NCBI GenBank assembly: GCA_020061355.1 | Contig: JAGUYK010000040.1 | Span: forward strand, 62,001 to 126,000 | Length of the DNA: 64,000 nucleotides | Direction: 5' to 3' | From: Ignavibacteriales bacterium | GTDB lineage: Bacteria > Bacteroidota > Ignavibacteria > Ignavibacteriales > Melioribacteraceae | In this document: positions 1-8,308 of the stretch, one piece after another | How positions within the stretch are numbered: position 1 is the first letter of the stretch | Layout: every line of letters starts with the position of its first letter | Notes under the pieces: generated by a model | Seen by the model: the letters and a program-made list of their open reading frames with translations, nothing else | Told to the model about the DNA's origin: nothing | Databases searched by the model: none | Translations under genes and position numbers: made by a program

Positions 1-666
1 TCGCGCTCTGGTAGTTTCATACTGAATCCATGAATTTCCCTTAGGTACAGCTACCTCTCCGCTGATTCCAAAAGGAAGACTTTTGGGATTATTCGTATAG
101 ACTGCAGCACTTTCCCAGTTATCGGAGAATGTATGCTTTGTGGTCATTCTAAAAGTAATATCCTGAGAAATGATGCTAAGCCAGCCGACTCCATTACCGC
201 CAAATCTTTTCTGAAGGTCGTCGCGAATATTAGAAGTAATTAAATCTCCTTCAATTGCTGAGTCACCGTAATGAGCTATCCGGACAGTTTTTGTTTTTGA
301 ATTTTTCAGTGCATCAAAAAAATAAGAAAGCTGTTTGGTGTTTCCGAATAATTGAGTTTTTACACCCTGAAAAGGAGGAAGATTGCTATTATTCTCTCCT
401 GAAATAAAATTCATCATTGCGGCAATTGTATTTGAAAAACCGAACTCTGCAAATGTTATACTTGGTCTGTTTAATTGACGGTTGAATGAATTGTCATTTA
501 TAGACTCGCTGTTCTCGTCGGATTTAATATCTGAGAATATATCAACCGGCATTATACTAAGTCCTGCAATTTCAAATTCGGGTTTGAAAAATGAGATTGC
601 ATAAAGACTAATTATTACCAATGACAAAAGCATTAAAGATTGTCGTATTTTATTTTCAGAGTTCAT
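1..666 (-). CDS. SGNH/GDSL-like hydrolase domain protein, N-terminal part (cut by window edge)
   Basis: Reading the minus strand from an ATG at 666 gives 222 codons with no stop up to the window edge, so the C-terminal end lies outside. Residues 10-27 form a hydrophobic signal or membrane anchor. Residues 133-140 read YGDSAIEG, which fits block I of SGNH hydrolases with Ser136 as the expected nucleophile; the His/Asp block would lie beyond the edge. The gene starts 31 bases after the stop of another SGNH protein on the same strand, so the two probably share a transcript. Such pairs often work in O-acetylation or deacetylation of surface polysaccharides. That role is an inference, because no acyltransferase is visible in the window. 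Confidence 0.7.
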   Translation of the reverse strand, partial: MNSENKIRQSLMLLSLVIISLYAISFFKPEFEIAGLSIMPVDIFSDIKSDENSESINDNSFNRQLNRPSITFAEFGFSNTIAAMMNFISGENNSNLPPFQGVKTQLFGNTKQLSYFFDALKNSKTKTVRIAHYGDSAIEGDLITSNIRDDLQKRFGGNGVGWLSIISQDITFRMTTKHTFSDNWESAAVYTNNPKSLPFGISGEVAVPKGNSWIQYETTRAR

Positions 667-697
667 TTTGGACCTTTTATTGAATTAACTGTAAAAA

Positions 698-1408
698 TTA
701 TAAATTATATTTTTTCAGAACGATTTCAACTTCCTTTACCCAGATGCTGTAGCCGGCTGAATTTAAGTGAACACCATCCCAGGTTAATTCCGGTCGCAGG
801 AAATTGTCTTTTGTTGACATCTTTGAATTAAGGTCAATATAATCGATATTATTTCTTTTTGCATAATCTGATAAAAGTTTGTTCAGCTTATCAACTTCCT
901 TATTTCTTCCGGCGTTAGTTTCGGGAGTGCCTCCCCAGTTTTTACCCCATTCTTTCCCTGCATAAATTGTCGATTGAATTACCGGAATAATATTTTTTGC
1001 TTTCAGCAAGCTGATTACCCTTAAAAAATCAGTGTAAATTTCATCAACCGGCGTCCAGTTATAAACATCGTTCAATCCGCCAAGTATAAAAACAATTTTC
1101 GGTTTGAGCTGGATTGTGGAATTTATTCTTGCATAATACCCCCGAAGAACATCACTTGGAATTCCTCTTCCAACAACATTTGGCCTTCCTAACAACTCAT
1201 TCCAGCTCGCACCCGCAGTTAATGAGTTACCAAACATAATTATGTCCGCTTGGGTCGTCTTATATAAATTAAATAAATCGTTCTGTAAGCTATAAGCGGG
1301 ATTGGTTTTATATCTTAAAGTGTCTTTTGCTTGTTGTGCTGAGGAGTTATTGCTCATCGCAAACAAAAGAATTAGTACTAATAATTGATAATACAAGTTT
1401 CTTACCAT
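698..1408 (-). CDS. Secreted SGNH/GDSL-family hydrolase
   Basis: A 236-residue protein with an N-terminal signal peptide (hydrophobic residues 7-18, likely cleaved near AQQA). It carries the SGNH blocks: block I GNSLTAG with Ser62 as nucleophile, a GGLND block III that supplies the oxyanion Asn, and a C-terminal WDGVHLN block V with Asp211 and His214. This is the usual size of a single-domain esterase or acetylhydrolase acting in the periplasm or at the cell surface. It lies upstream of the second SGNH-like gene on the same strand. The exact substrate (carbohydrate acetyl ester or lipid) cannot be read from the sequence. A 6-bp hairpin (1439-1454) sits in its leader. Confidence 0.85.
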   Translation of the reverse strand: MVRNLYYQLLVLILLFAMSNNSSAQQAKDTLRYKTNPAYSLQNDLFNLYKTTQADIIMFGNSLTAGASWNELLGRPNVVGRGIPSDVLRGYYARINSTIQLKPKIVFILGGLNDVYNWTPVDEIYTDFLRVISLLKAKNIIPVIQSTIYAGKEWGKNWGGTPETNAGRNKEVDKLNKLLSDYAKRNNIDYIDLNSKMSTKDNFLRPELTWDGVHLNSAGYSIWVKEVEIVLKKYNL

Positions 1409-1591
1409 GAGATAAATTCTTTCTTTTTTAAAATTTTTATGCGATTAGTCGCATGCAAAATAAGTTTATTCATTAAAAAATCAAAAGGGATAATAGTTTC
1501 AAAATTGAAGTGAGGGGAAACACACTTTTAATGTAAACCTCATTTAAGAGAGGATATTATCATATATGGAAGGATATCCGAAATAAAAAGA

Positions 1592-3175
1592 TTAAGAATT
1601 TTCCAATTTCTTTTGGTATTCGGCAATACGGAATTTAAGGTTCTTTTCCATTGCAATAAGTTCCGAAATTTTAGCGGTATATTCTTCTTTCTGGGCATCA
1701 ACATTTGCAGTTTCCAGCTTCAGATCCCGCAGTTCATTACGCAGTCTTAATACATTATTACGAAGGTCGTCCAGCTCTTTCTGGTTTTCAATAATTTCCT
1801 GTACTATTCTTTGTTTGTTCTCTTCCAAGTTAGAATAATTTTCACTTCCCTGAGCAAATACGGCGCGGAACTCCTTTTCAATAATTTCTTTTTTACTCTC
1901 AAGATTTTCGGTATCTGAGCGGAGTTGTTGAAAATAAATTTTTTGTTTATTGATTTTATCCTTAAGGGTAGATAGATCTTCGCTCAATTCGCTTTGCTGT
2001 TCTTTCAAATTAGTAATTATCAATTCAGTTGTACTTCGTTCCTTCTGAAGAATTTTTGTTAAACCGCCGTATTCGGCAACCCGGGATGTTTTTTCAAGAA
2101 GTATTTTCTCTTTCGCAGCAGTCTCTTTTTCTTTTTCAAAAATTTCCTGTTTAAGTAAATTCAGCCGGTTCTTGGATGAACTTAATTCCTCGGAAAATTT
2201 CAGCATGGTTTGTGAGAGACTATTTTCTAACTGAAGATGACTTTCTTCAATTTCGAATTTCCTCTTCTCAAGTTCTTCAACCATCTTTTGTTTAAACGAT
2301 ACAGCCTCATTTAAAGTTTCTTCTTCGTTTCTCAATTGTAATATCTTTTCCTGCATTTCACTTTTAACATTTTCAAATTTTCTTACTTCTTCCGTTAACA
2401 AATTCCTCTTTTCGGATAATTGCTTGTTCTCTTCTTCTATTTTCGAAATAGATTCTTTATGATATTTGAATTTATATTCAAACTCATCAAAATCTTTCTG
2501 CCTTTCTCTTATCTCTTCAAGAATTGAATCCCTTTTTAATGAGTAATCTGTAAAGAATTTTTCTTTTTCCGTTAGCTGACCAACTAACGCGGCGATAGCC
2601 GACTCTAGGTTAGATTTAATTTCCTCACTCAGACTTATTTTTTCATCTAGAGTTTTTACAACAGCATTCTTTTTAGACTCTTCAGATTTTAGCTGGCTAA
2701 GTTTTTGTGTAAACTCTTCTTCAGCTTCTTTAATTTTATAAATAGAATCATCAAGATTACCGCTATATTTATTAAGCGCTTCGTGGAGCTTGTCCTCTTC
2801 TTGCTTTAAGAATTCAACACTTTTCTGTAGAGCATTTTGCTGCTCCGTTAGCTTCTCAAGATGTTCTTTCCTTTCCTCGATCTCGTTTGCTAATTCTGCG
2901 GAAAATTTATTGTCGGGTACTAATTCGGCAAGACTGCTTTCAAAAGATTCTTTTTTCGATTTATATTCATCTTCGAGGTTTTTGTTTTCTTTACGTAGAT
3001 GCTCATTCTTCTGTGATAAGTCCAGTAATTCTTTCCTGGAATCTGCGGTTTTTTTGTCAAGCTCTGTAAGACTCTGATGTTTCTGAACAAAAGAATGAAG
3101 AGTGTTCTTAAGCTCGTCGTTTTCTTCAATTAATTTATCAAGCTCACTTTTTCTTTTCGAAGAGAATAACCCCAT
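1592..3175 (-). CDS. Long coiled-coil protein (SMC-like low-complexity helix)
   Basis: About 527 residues, almost entirely charged heptad-like coiled coil rich in Glu, Lys, Leu and Gln, with no signal peptide, ATPase motif or membrane segment. I chose the ATG at 3175 because an AAGGAGA ribosome-binding site lies about eight bases upstream and the protein then begins MGLFSSKRKSELD. An in-frame TTG at 3211 would add 12 residues and has no such site. The MGLFSS-type start is basic and slightly hydrophobic and may touch the membrane. The function is unknown; a cytoplasmic structural or scaffolding role is plausible. Coiled-coil similarity to SMC or myosin proteins should not be read as homology. 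Confidence 0.8.
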   Translation of the reverse strand: MGLFSSKRKSELDKLIEENDELKNTLHSFVQKHQSLTELDKKTADSRKELLDLSQKNEHLRKENKNLEDEYKSKKESFESSLAELVPDNKFSAELANEIEERKEHLEKLTEQQNALQKSVEFLKQEEDKLHEALNKYSGNLDDSIYKIKEAEEEFTQKLSQLKSEESKKNAVVKTLDEKISLSEEIKSNLESAIAALVGQLTEKEKFFTDYSLKRDSILEEIRERQKDFDEFEYKFKYHKESISKIEEENKQLSEKRNLLTEEVRKFENVKSEMQEKILQLRNEEETLNEAVSFKQKMVEELEKRKFEIEESHLQLENSLSQTMLKFSEELSSSKNRLNLLKQEIFEKEKETAAKEKILLEKTSRVAEYGGLTKILQKERSTTELIITNLKEQQSELSEDLSTLKDKINKQKIYFQQLRSDTENLESKKEIIEKEFRAVFAQGSENYSNLEENKQRIVQEIIENQKELDDLRNNVLRLRNELRDLKLETANVDAQKEEYTAKISELIAMEKNLKFRIAEYQKKLENS

Positions 3176-3340
3176 TCTCGCAAGTCTCCTTGACTGGTCT
3201 TTGGGAAACAATTTTTTGAAAAAGAGGAATAATTATAAATGCCATCTCCTCTTTATATGTTTAAGCTTTGCGTTAAAGATAATAAACTTTATTAAAATAA
3301 GCCTCAATTTAATTCTGAACAGACAATTTTTCCGATAACT

Positions 3341-3748
3341 TTAATCGGCATCATTCATTGCTGGGCTCTCATCACGAATAGTCTTTAACGAAATTATGTA
3401 TGTACTAACTCCAACTGCTATAAGAACGAGAATCAATCTGACTATTAATTCTTCGGTAAAAAAATATGCCGAAGAACTAATTGCTAAAAAGAGCATTGTA
3501 ACAGCTATCACTTTCGATTTTAACGGCATACCCCGTTTCTCACGGTAATCTTTAATAAACTTTCCGAATTTAGGGTGATTAATTAACCAGTTATAAAAAC
3601 GCTCTGAACTTCGGGCAAAAGATGCAGCTGCAAGTATAAAAAAGATTGTTGTTGGCATTAGCGGTACGAATATTCCTATAATCCCCAGAGAAACGAAAAT
3701 CCATCCCAAACCGATCAAAAAATATTTATATAATTTTTTCAAATCCAT
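3341..3748 (-). CDS. DUF454 (YbaN-like) inner-membrane protein
   Basis: A 135-residue membrane protein. The N-terminal hydrophobic stretch contains the family signature GIFVPLMPTTIFFILAA (about residues 24-40), followed by a soluble segment with WLINHPKFGKFI and a C-terminal pair of membrane helices. Size and layout match the DUF454/YbaN family, whose biochemical role is unknown. It lies 20 bases upstream of the coordinates of rfbA's stop, on the same strand, so it is the last gene of a possible rfbA-DUF454 unit. No regulatory signal is evident. Confidence 0.85.
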   Translation of the reverse strand: MDLKKLYKYFLIGLGWIFVSLGIIGIFVPLMPTTIFFILAAASFARSSERFYNWLINHPKFGKFIKDYREKRGMPLKSKVIAVTMLFLAISSSAYFFTEELIVRLILVLIAVGVSTYIISLKTIRDESPAMNDAD

Positions 3749-3768
3749 TTCAAACTAACTTTCTCTAT

Positions 3769-4635
3769 TTATAATTCTGATAAAATCTTTTCAAGGTAAT
3801 CTTTATAAAGTGAATTCGGAAGACTTTTAATCAGTCCTCTGAATTGATCATCATTTATAAATCCTTTTAGATATGCAATTTCTTCAAGACAGGCCACTTT
3901 CAATCCCTGTCGATCTTCAATAACACCAAAAAAGTTGGAAGCTTTAAGTAATGCTTCAGGAGTACCGGTATCAAGCCACGCAACTCCTCTTCCAATCTTT
4001 TCAACATGGAGCTGTTCCATGTTAAGATATTTTTTATTTACGTCGGTAATCTCGAGTTCTCCCCGTGCCGAAGGTTTTAGATTCTTGGAAATCTCTACTA
4101 CCCGATTGTCGTAAACATACAAACCCGGGACTGCATAATTCGATTTTGGCTGTTCCGGTTTCTCCTCGATGCTTATTGCCTTTCCGGTTTTATCAAACTC
4201 GACTATTCCGTATCGTTCGGGATCATTTACTTTATATGCAAATATTGTTGCGCCGGAAGTAATATTTTCTATCGATTTGTAAAAGAAATCCAGTTTACCA
4301 TAAAAAATGTTATCCCCTAATATCAAAGAAACATTGTCGCTGCCTAAAAATTTTTCCCCAAGAATAAAAGCCTCGGCTATTCCATTAGGAGCTTTTTGAA
4401 TTTCGTAGCTGAATTTGACTCCGATAGAAGAGCCATCATCAAAAAGTTTTTGGTATAGCGGAATTGTTTCGCTATTGGAAATGATTAATATATCCCTGAT
4501 CCCGGCAAGCATTAAAACCGAAACAGGGTAATAAATTAAGGGTTTATCATAAATTAATGTTAATTGTTTACTATATATTTTTGAGATCGGGTACATTCTT
4601 GAACCCGAACCGCCGGCTAACACTATGCCTTTCAT
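3769..4635 (-). CDS. rfbA: Glucose-1-phosphate thymidylyltransferase
   Basis: A 288-residue nucleotidyltransferase that makes dTDP-glucose from glucose-1-phosphate and dTTP, the first step of dTDP-rhamnose and related sugar pathways. Visible motifs are the N-terminal nucleotide-binding loop LAGGSGSRMYP (residues 6-16), SKQLTLIYDKPLIYYP (22-37) and the metal-site LGDN (106-109). Length and end-to-end similarity fit RmlA/RfbA. The canonical LLP(I/V)YDKP is TLIYDKP here, a mild change. No rfbB, rfbC or rfbD lies nearby, so the rest of the pathway must be elsewhere. The neighbour at 4656 on the same strand is a secreted protein of unknown function. Confidence 0.92.
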   Translation of the reverse strand: MKGIVLAGGSGSRMYPISKIYSKQLTLIYDKPLIYYPVSVLMLAGIRDILIISNSETIPLYQKLFDDGSSIGVKFSYEIQKAPNGIAEAFILGEKFLGSDNVSLILGDNIFYGKLDFFYKSIENITSGATIFAYKVNDPERYGIVEFDKTGKAISIEEKPEQPKSNYAVPGLYVYDNRVVEISKNLKPSARGELEITDVNKKYLNMEQLHVEKIGRGVAWLDTGTPEALLKASNFFGVIEDRQGLKVACLEEIAYLKGFINDDQFRGLIKSLPNSLYKDYLEKILSEL

Positions 4636-4655
4636 TAGCGAAGAGTCCTGATTAA

Positions 4656-5423
4656 TTAATTTTCTACCGAAATATAAGCCGTTTTAATTAATATTTCCTT
4701 TTCATTGTAAAAGTTGATTTTATACTGCCCCGTTCTCACGAACCTGTATTTAAAATATGTATCGTACCAAAAGGAATTTACCTGGTATTTTTTTGTGTCA
4801 ACATACTCTTCATAGTCGGAGTTTGGTGCTTTCTTTCTCCATATCTTGATCATTAATCTTTCGGATCGAAGCGGCATGCTGTTTATAATGTAAATGTAGG
4901 TTTCACCGTCGCTAATTTGCATGGAGATCTTATCTCTTAAATTTTTTGGTTTACCATTCACTATGTTGTCACAAAAAATAATCTTCATATTTGGGAAAGG
5001 ATCAACCGAGGGTTTTGGGGCTTCCCTTTTTTCTTCCGGGTTGATCACTGTGATGGTTGATGTAGCAAGAGTTCTCCTGTTAAAATTGCTGAAGGAAACA
5101 GTATATACTCCATCTTCAGTAAATTTGTGATTATATACCAGCCATTGTTTTCCCCTTGCAGGTCTAAGCAATTTACTCAGGTAATTTTGCTTAAAACGGT
5201 CTCCTGGTTTATCTATTGATAAAAATATAATATTCTGTTCAGAGTTTTTTTCACTGAATGTAAACAGAATAATAAAGGTCTGGTTTATAATAACTTTATT
5301 GTTTATAAACTGATCGATCGGTTCACCACGTTCAGTATACCCTCTGCAAAAAAAAATTTGCTGGGAGTAGAGAATGGTGGAAACAAAAAAAATAATTATG
5401 AATGTGGTTTTAATTTTAGACAT
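4656..5423 (-). CDS. Secreted protein of unknown function
   Basis: A 255-residue protein with a clear signal peptide (hydrophobic residues 7-18, likely cleaved after LYSQ). The mature part is rich in Phe, Tyr and Asn and predicted mostly beta. Two segments look like repeated immunoglobulin-like beta units: the region ending near residue 130, and the C-terminal part with YKINFYNEKEILIKTAYISV. I do not recognise a family. It lies between the orphan gene at 5448 and rfbA, all on the minus strand with short gaps, so it is probably co-transcribed. An envelope or adhesin-accessory role is only a guess. Confidence 0.7.
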   Translation of the reverse strand: MSKIKTTFIIIFFVSTILYSQQIFFCRGYTERGEPIDQFINNKVIINQTFIILFTFSEKNSEQNIIFLSIDKPGDRFKQNYLSKLLRPARGKQWLVYNHKFTEDGVYTVSFSNFNRRTLATSTITVINPEEKREAPKPSVDPFPNMKIIFCDNIVNGKPKNLRDKISMQISDGETYIYIINSMPLRSERLMIKIWRKKAPNSDYEEYVDTKKYQVNSFWYDTYFKYRFVRTGQYKINFYNEKEILIKTAYISVEN

Positions 5424-5447
5424 TGACTAAAATGTTTTAACAAAAAC

Positions 5448-5819
5448 TCAATTATTCCTAAATTCTTTTTCTTCAGGTAAACTAGAAAAGTAATCAATTA
5501 TTGGTTGTAATAAAGATTTGGCTTTTTTATTTGAGAAAGATTGGAATTTTTCTTTCTTATAAATCCTAGCAAGTGATTTAACAGCTTCAGTAATAATAAA
5601 CGAAAGGTTGCTTTCCTGAACAATTAAATCGGAAGGGAGTAAAAATATAGTATCGAAAATGGAAGCTTCTGCAACTTCCAAAAGTTGTTTGTAAGAAAGG
5701 TCTTCCATTCTCGAACCTTTAGATATTATCCCGGCTTTCTGTCTGAACTTAAGTTCAAACTTCATACGCTCTAAAAGAAGAGCAAGCGCGGCTTCAACTG
5801 TTATCCTAATTTCTATCAT
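5448..5819 (-). CDS. Small cytoplasmic protein of unknown function
   Basis: A 123-residue, mainly helical soluble protein with no signal peptide or membrane segment. Its ATG at 5819 follows sucC on the same strand, 44 bases after the sucC stop. That gap contains an imperfect hairpin (5834-5857). Recognisable features are a heptad-like N-terminal helix (residues 6-25) and a Lys-rich C-terminal third. No catalytic motif is visible and I do not recognise the family. Amino-acid use resembles its neighbours, so it looks like a resident gene rather than a chance frame. Confidence 0.6.
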   Translation of the reverse strand: MIEIRITVEAALALLLERMKFELKFRQKAGIISKGSRMEDLSYKQLLEVAEASIFDTIFLLPSDLIVQESNLSFIITEAVKSLARIYKKEKFQSFSNKKAKSLLQPIIDYFSSLPEEKEFRNN

Positions 5820-5833
5820 ATTAATATTTTTTA

Positions 5834-5857
5834 AGAGGCGCGATGTGCAGCGTCTCT
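5834..5857. repeat. Imperfect palindrome (REP-like) between sucC and the next gene
   Basis: The arms AGAGGCGC (5834-5841) and GCGTCTCT (5850-5857) pair over seven of eight bases around an 8-base loop. On the minus strand the hairpin follows the sucC stop, but no T-run follows it, so it is a poor classical terminator. The sequence resembles dispersed GAGACGC/GCGTCTC palindromes seen in many bacterial genomes. It could also stabilise the 3' end of the sucC message. Confidence 0.4.
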
Positions 5858-5863
5858 AAATTG

Positions 5864-7087
5864 TTAAACTACTTCAACTTGTAAAACAGATGTTACTTTA
5901 TGCGCTGCTTCTTGAAGTGATATAGCAACCTCGAAATTCAAGCCGGAATTTTCGAGCATTACTTTTGCTTCTTCAGCATTGGTTCCTTCCAGTCTAACAA
6001 CTATCGGAACTTTAACATGTATTTCATTTACAGCATCAATAACACCCTGTGCTACCCGATCGCATCGGACGATTCCGCCGAAGATATTAATCAGGATTGC
6101 TTTTACATTAGGATCGGCAAGAATAATTTTAAATCCGTTTGCAACGGTTTCTTTATTTGCTCCTCCGCCCACATCGAGAAAGTTCGCCGGTTCACCACCT
6201 GCAAGTTTTATGATATCCATAGTAGCCATTGCTAGTCCGGCACCGTTTACCATACATCCGACGTTACCGTCAAGTTTTATGTAATTCAAGTTATATTTAG
6301 AGGCTTCAATTTCAAGCGGGTCTTCTTCATCAAGATCGCGATAAGCGGAAATCTCGTGATGACGATATAATGCATTATCGTCAAAATTCATTTTTGCATC
6401 GAGAGCAACAACTTTATCGTCGTTCGTTATTATCAATGGATTAATTTCAAGAAGCGAAGCATCTGTTTCTTCATATGCTTTATAAAGTTTCATAATAAAT
6501 GGGATAAAACTCTTAAAAGCATTTCCCTCAAGTCCTAATCCAAATGCAAGTTTGCGAGCCTGGTAAGATTGAATTCCAACAGAAGGTTCAATCCATTCTT
6601 TAATAATTTTTTCCGGAGTCTCTTCTGCGACCTTTTCAATCTCAACTCCGCCTTCAGTAGATGCCATAATAACATTTTTTGATACACTGCGATCTAAAAG
6701 TATTCCAAGGTAAAGTTCTTTTTTATAATCGAGTCCTTCTGTAATAAAAAGTGTTTTAACAACTTTTCCTTCGGGACCGGTTTGATGTGTAACAAGTAAA
6801 TTGCCGATCATTTTTGCGGCATACTCTTTTGCTTTTTCAACAGAAGTTGTGAACTTAACACCACCTTCAAGGATTAATTCCTGTTTATTGTATGGATTGT
6901 ATAATCTTCCTTTACCTCTTCCACCGGCGTGGATCTGAGATTTTACTACAAACTGGTTAATTCCTTTTGATTGAAGTTCTGCAATTGCCGGTTCAAATTC
7001 GTTAATATCTTTTATAGCAATACCATCCTGAATAGGTACACCGTATTTTTTTAGAAGCTCTTTTGCCTGATATTCGTGTATTTTCAT
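5864..7087 (-). CDS. sucC: Succinyl-CoA ligase (ADP-forming) beta subunit
   Basis: A 407-residue ATP-grasp protein, slightly longer than the usual 388. It starts with the family opening MKIHEYQAKELLKKYGVP. The nucleotide-binding QIHAGGRGKGR segment (about residues 51-61), the metal-site EINPL segment (about 214-218) and the C-terminal FLDVGGGANK and INIFGGIVRCD motifs of the CoA-ligase domain are all intact. With SucD it catalyses the substrate-level phosphorylation step of the TCA cycle. No sucD lies next to it, so the alpha subunit must be encoded elsewhere. It heads a minus-strand run that continues into orphan genes and rfbA. Confidence 0.95.
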   Translation of the reverse strand: MKIHEYQAKELLKKYGVPIQDGIAIKDINEFEPAIAELQSKGINQFVVKSQIHAGGRGKGRLYNPYNKQELILEGGVKFTTSVEKAKEYAAKMIGNLLVTHQTGPEGKVVKTLFITEGLDYKKELYLGILLDRSVSKNVIMASTEGGVEIEKVAEETPEKIIKEWIEPSVGIQSYQARKLAFGLGLEGNAFKSFIPFIMKLYKAYEETDASLLEINPLIITNDDKVVALDAKMNFDDNALYRHHEISAYRDLDEEDPLEIEASKYNLNYIKLDGNVGCMVNGAGLAMATMDIIKLAGGEPANFLDVGGGANKETVANGFKIILADPNVKAILINIFGGIVRCDRVAQGVIDAVNEIHVKVPIVVRLEGTNAEEAKVMLENSGLNFEVAISLQEAAHKVTSVLQVEVV

Positions 7088-7230
7088 TGTTTACCTTAAG
7101 AAAATTATCGGGTTAGTTGATAAATGCTGTCAAAAGTTACAGGATTTAGCTATGAGATTCAATTTAGTGAACGATACATTCTATTTTTTTGTTCTGCAAA
7201 TTAACTCATACTTAAAAATTTTATGACATT

Positions 7231-7500
7231 ATGAATAAAAAACAAAAATCGGTACTTATTATTAGCTTAATAATTATTGCTGCGTCGTTTATTATATGGC
7301 TGGCATTTGGGTCAGAAATTTTTACCAAGACTCAGGTACTTGTTGAAACTAAAGATGAATTATTCGGCTGGACTGAAAAGAAATGGGAAAATAAATTTAT
7401 TTGGGGTTTAGATTTGACATTAGTTGTTTCGGGGACTGTGTTCCTGACAGGTAGCTTATTAATGTTTCTCATGAGGAATAAGAAGAAATCAGCAGATTAA
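7231..7500 (+). CDS. Small two-helix membrane protein
   Basis: An 89-residue protein with two membrane helices (about residues 7-26 and 60-80) joined by an aromatic, charged loop containing LFGWTEKKWENKF. The C-terminus is Lys-rich, so the positive-inside rule puts both ends in the cytoplasm and the loop in the periplasm. It lies 31 bases before the YceI-like gene on the same strand and probably shares its message. No family is recognised. The size, membrane pattern and operon position make it a credible gene. Confidence 0.65.
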   Translation: MNKKQKSVLIISLIIIAASFIIWLAFGSEIFTKTQVLVETKDELFGWTEKKWENKFIWGLDLTLVVSGTVFLTGSLLMFLMRNKKKSAD

Positions 7501-7531
7501 TGTTTTACTAACCATTGAAAAAGGTAAGGAT

Positions 7532-8170
7532 ATGAATAAATCGATTAAATCATTTTTCGCTTTTCTGATTCTGGGCTCATCTTTATTTGCACAGGGATTC
7601 ACTGTTAAGGCTACAGGTTCTCAGGTATTTAATTTTGAGGATAAGAATGGCAGAAATCAAGTAACATTTTTTAGTGCAACTCCTTTAGAGGATATTACCG
7701 GTACGGCAAATGGAATCTCCGGAACGGTAACATTTGATGTAGTAAACTTTGCTAAAACTTTGAATGGAAGTCTAATTGTAAAAGTCGCTTCGATGAATTC
7801 CGGAATCGAATTGAGAGATCAACACTTAAAAGGATCTAACTGGCTGAATGCTGATAAATTTCCCGATATTGTTTTTACAATAAAGGAAGTTACGAATGTG
7901 AAGAAATCCGATTCTAATAAATTTGAATTCAAGGTGAAGGGTGACTTCAAAATGCACGGTGTTACAAAGGAAGTTGTTGCAGATGCAGAAGCAACATATC
8001 TTGATGAAAGCGAGCAAACTAAAAAACGTGCCCCGGGAGATCTTCTTGGGATAAGAGCAAAATTCAATGTCAAGCTATCTGAATTTGGTGTCAATAATCA
8101 GTTAGTCGGAAATAAAGTTGCCGAAAATATTGAAGTGAGTGTTAATATAGTCGGCTCGAATAAATACTAA
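7532..8170 (+). CDS. YceI-family secreted lipid-binding-type protein
   Basis: A 212-residue periplasmic protein: signal peptide to about residue 20 (cleavage after LFAQ), then a YceI-like beta-barrel domain. Family marks are GIELRDQHLKGSNWLNADKF, FPDIVFTI and the later FKMHGVTKEV strand pair. YceI proteins form lipocalin-like barrels that bind isoprenoid quinones or other polyprenyl lipids; the ligand here is unknown. An AAAAAGGTAAGGATATG-type ribosome-binding site precedes the ATG. The stop codon lies one base before the MITE-like element, which separates this gene from the convergent LolA-like gene. Confidence 0.88.
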   Translation: MNKSIKSFFAFLILGSSLFAQGFTVKATGSQVFNFEDKNGRNQVTFFSATPLEDITGTANGISGTVTFDVVNFAKTLNGSLIVKVASMNSGIELRDQHLKGSNWLNADKFPDIVFTIKEVTNVKKSDSNKFEFKVKGDFKMHGVTKEVVADAEATYLDESEQTKKRAPGDLLGIRAKFNVKLSEFGVNNQLVGNKVAENIEVSVNIVGSNKY

Positions 8171-8176
8171 TTTTTC

Positions 8177-8308
8177 GTAGAGGTTGTCTCAAAAGTAATC
8201 TTTATTATAGAACAACCCATGGATAACACAGATTTAACTGATCCTCCGGAGGCGGACAAGTTTCCGCAGATTATTTTATTGAACAATTACTTTTGAGACA
8301 GCCCCTAC
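8177..8308. mobile_element. MITE-like insertion with 23-bp inverted ends and 6-bp target duplication
   Basis: The ends 8177-8199 and 8286-8308 are inverted copies matching at 21 of 23 positions; the shared core is TGTCTCAAAAGTAAT. The element is flanked by the direct repeat TTTTTC at 8171-8176 and 8309-8314. It is 132 bp, has no ORF, and contains a palindrome CCTCCGGAGG plus a GCGGA/TCCGC hairpin (about 8242-8268). Size, inverted ends and duplication fit a non-autonomous miniature transposable element. No matching transposase gene lies in the window. Its right end supplies the stop codon of the LolA-like gene. It could also fold into a long stem acting as a terminator between the convergent genes. 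Confidence 0.75.

Noticed and set aside
1439-1454. ATGCGA/TCGCAT hairpin in the SGNH gene leader considered as a terminator
   Set aside because: The stem is only six pairs with no T-run on the relevant strand; kept only as a note.
5979-6284. Plus-strand frames opposite sucC
   Set aside because: They lie antisense to a well-conserved enzyme gene and have no independent support.
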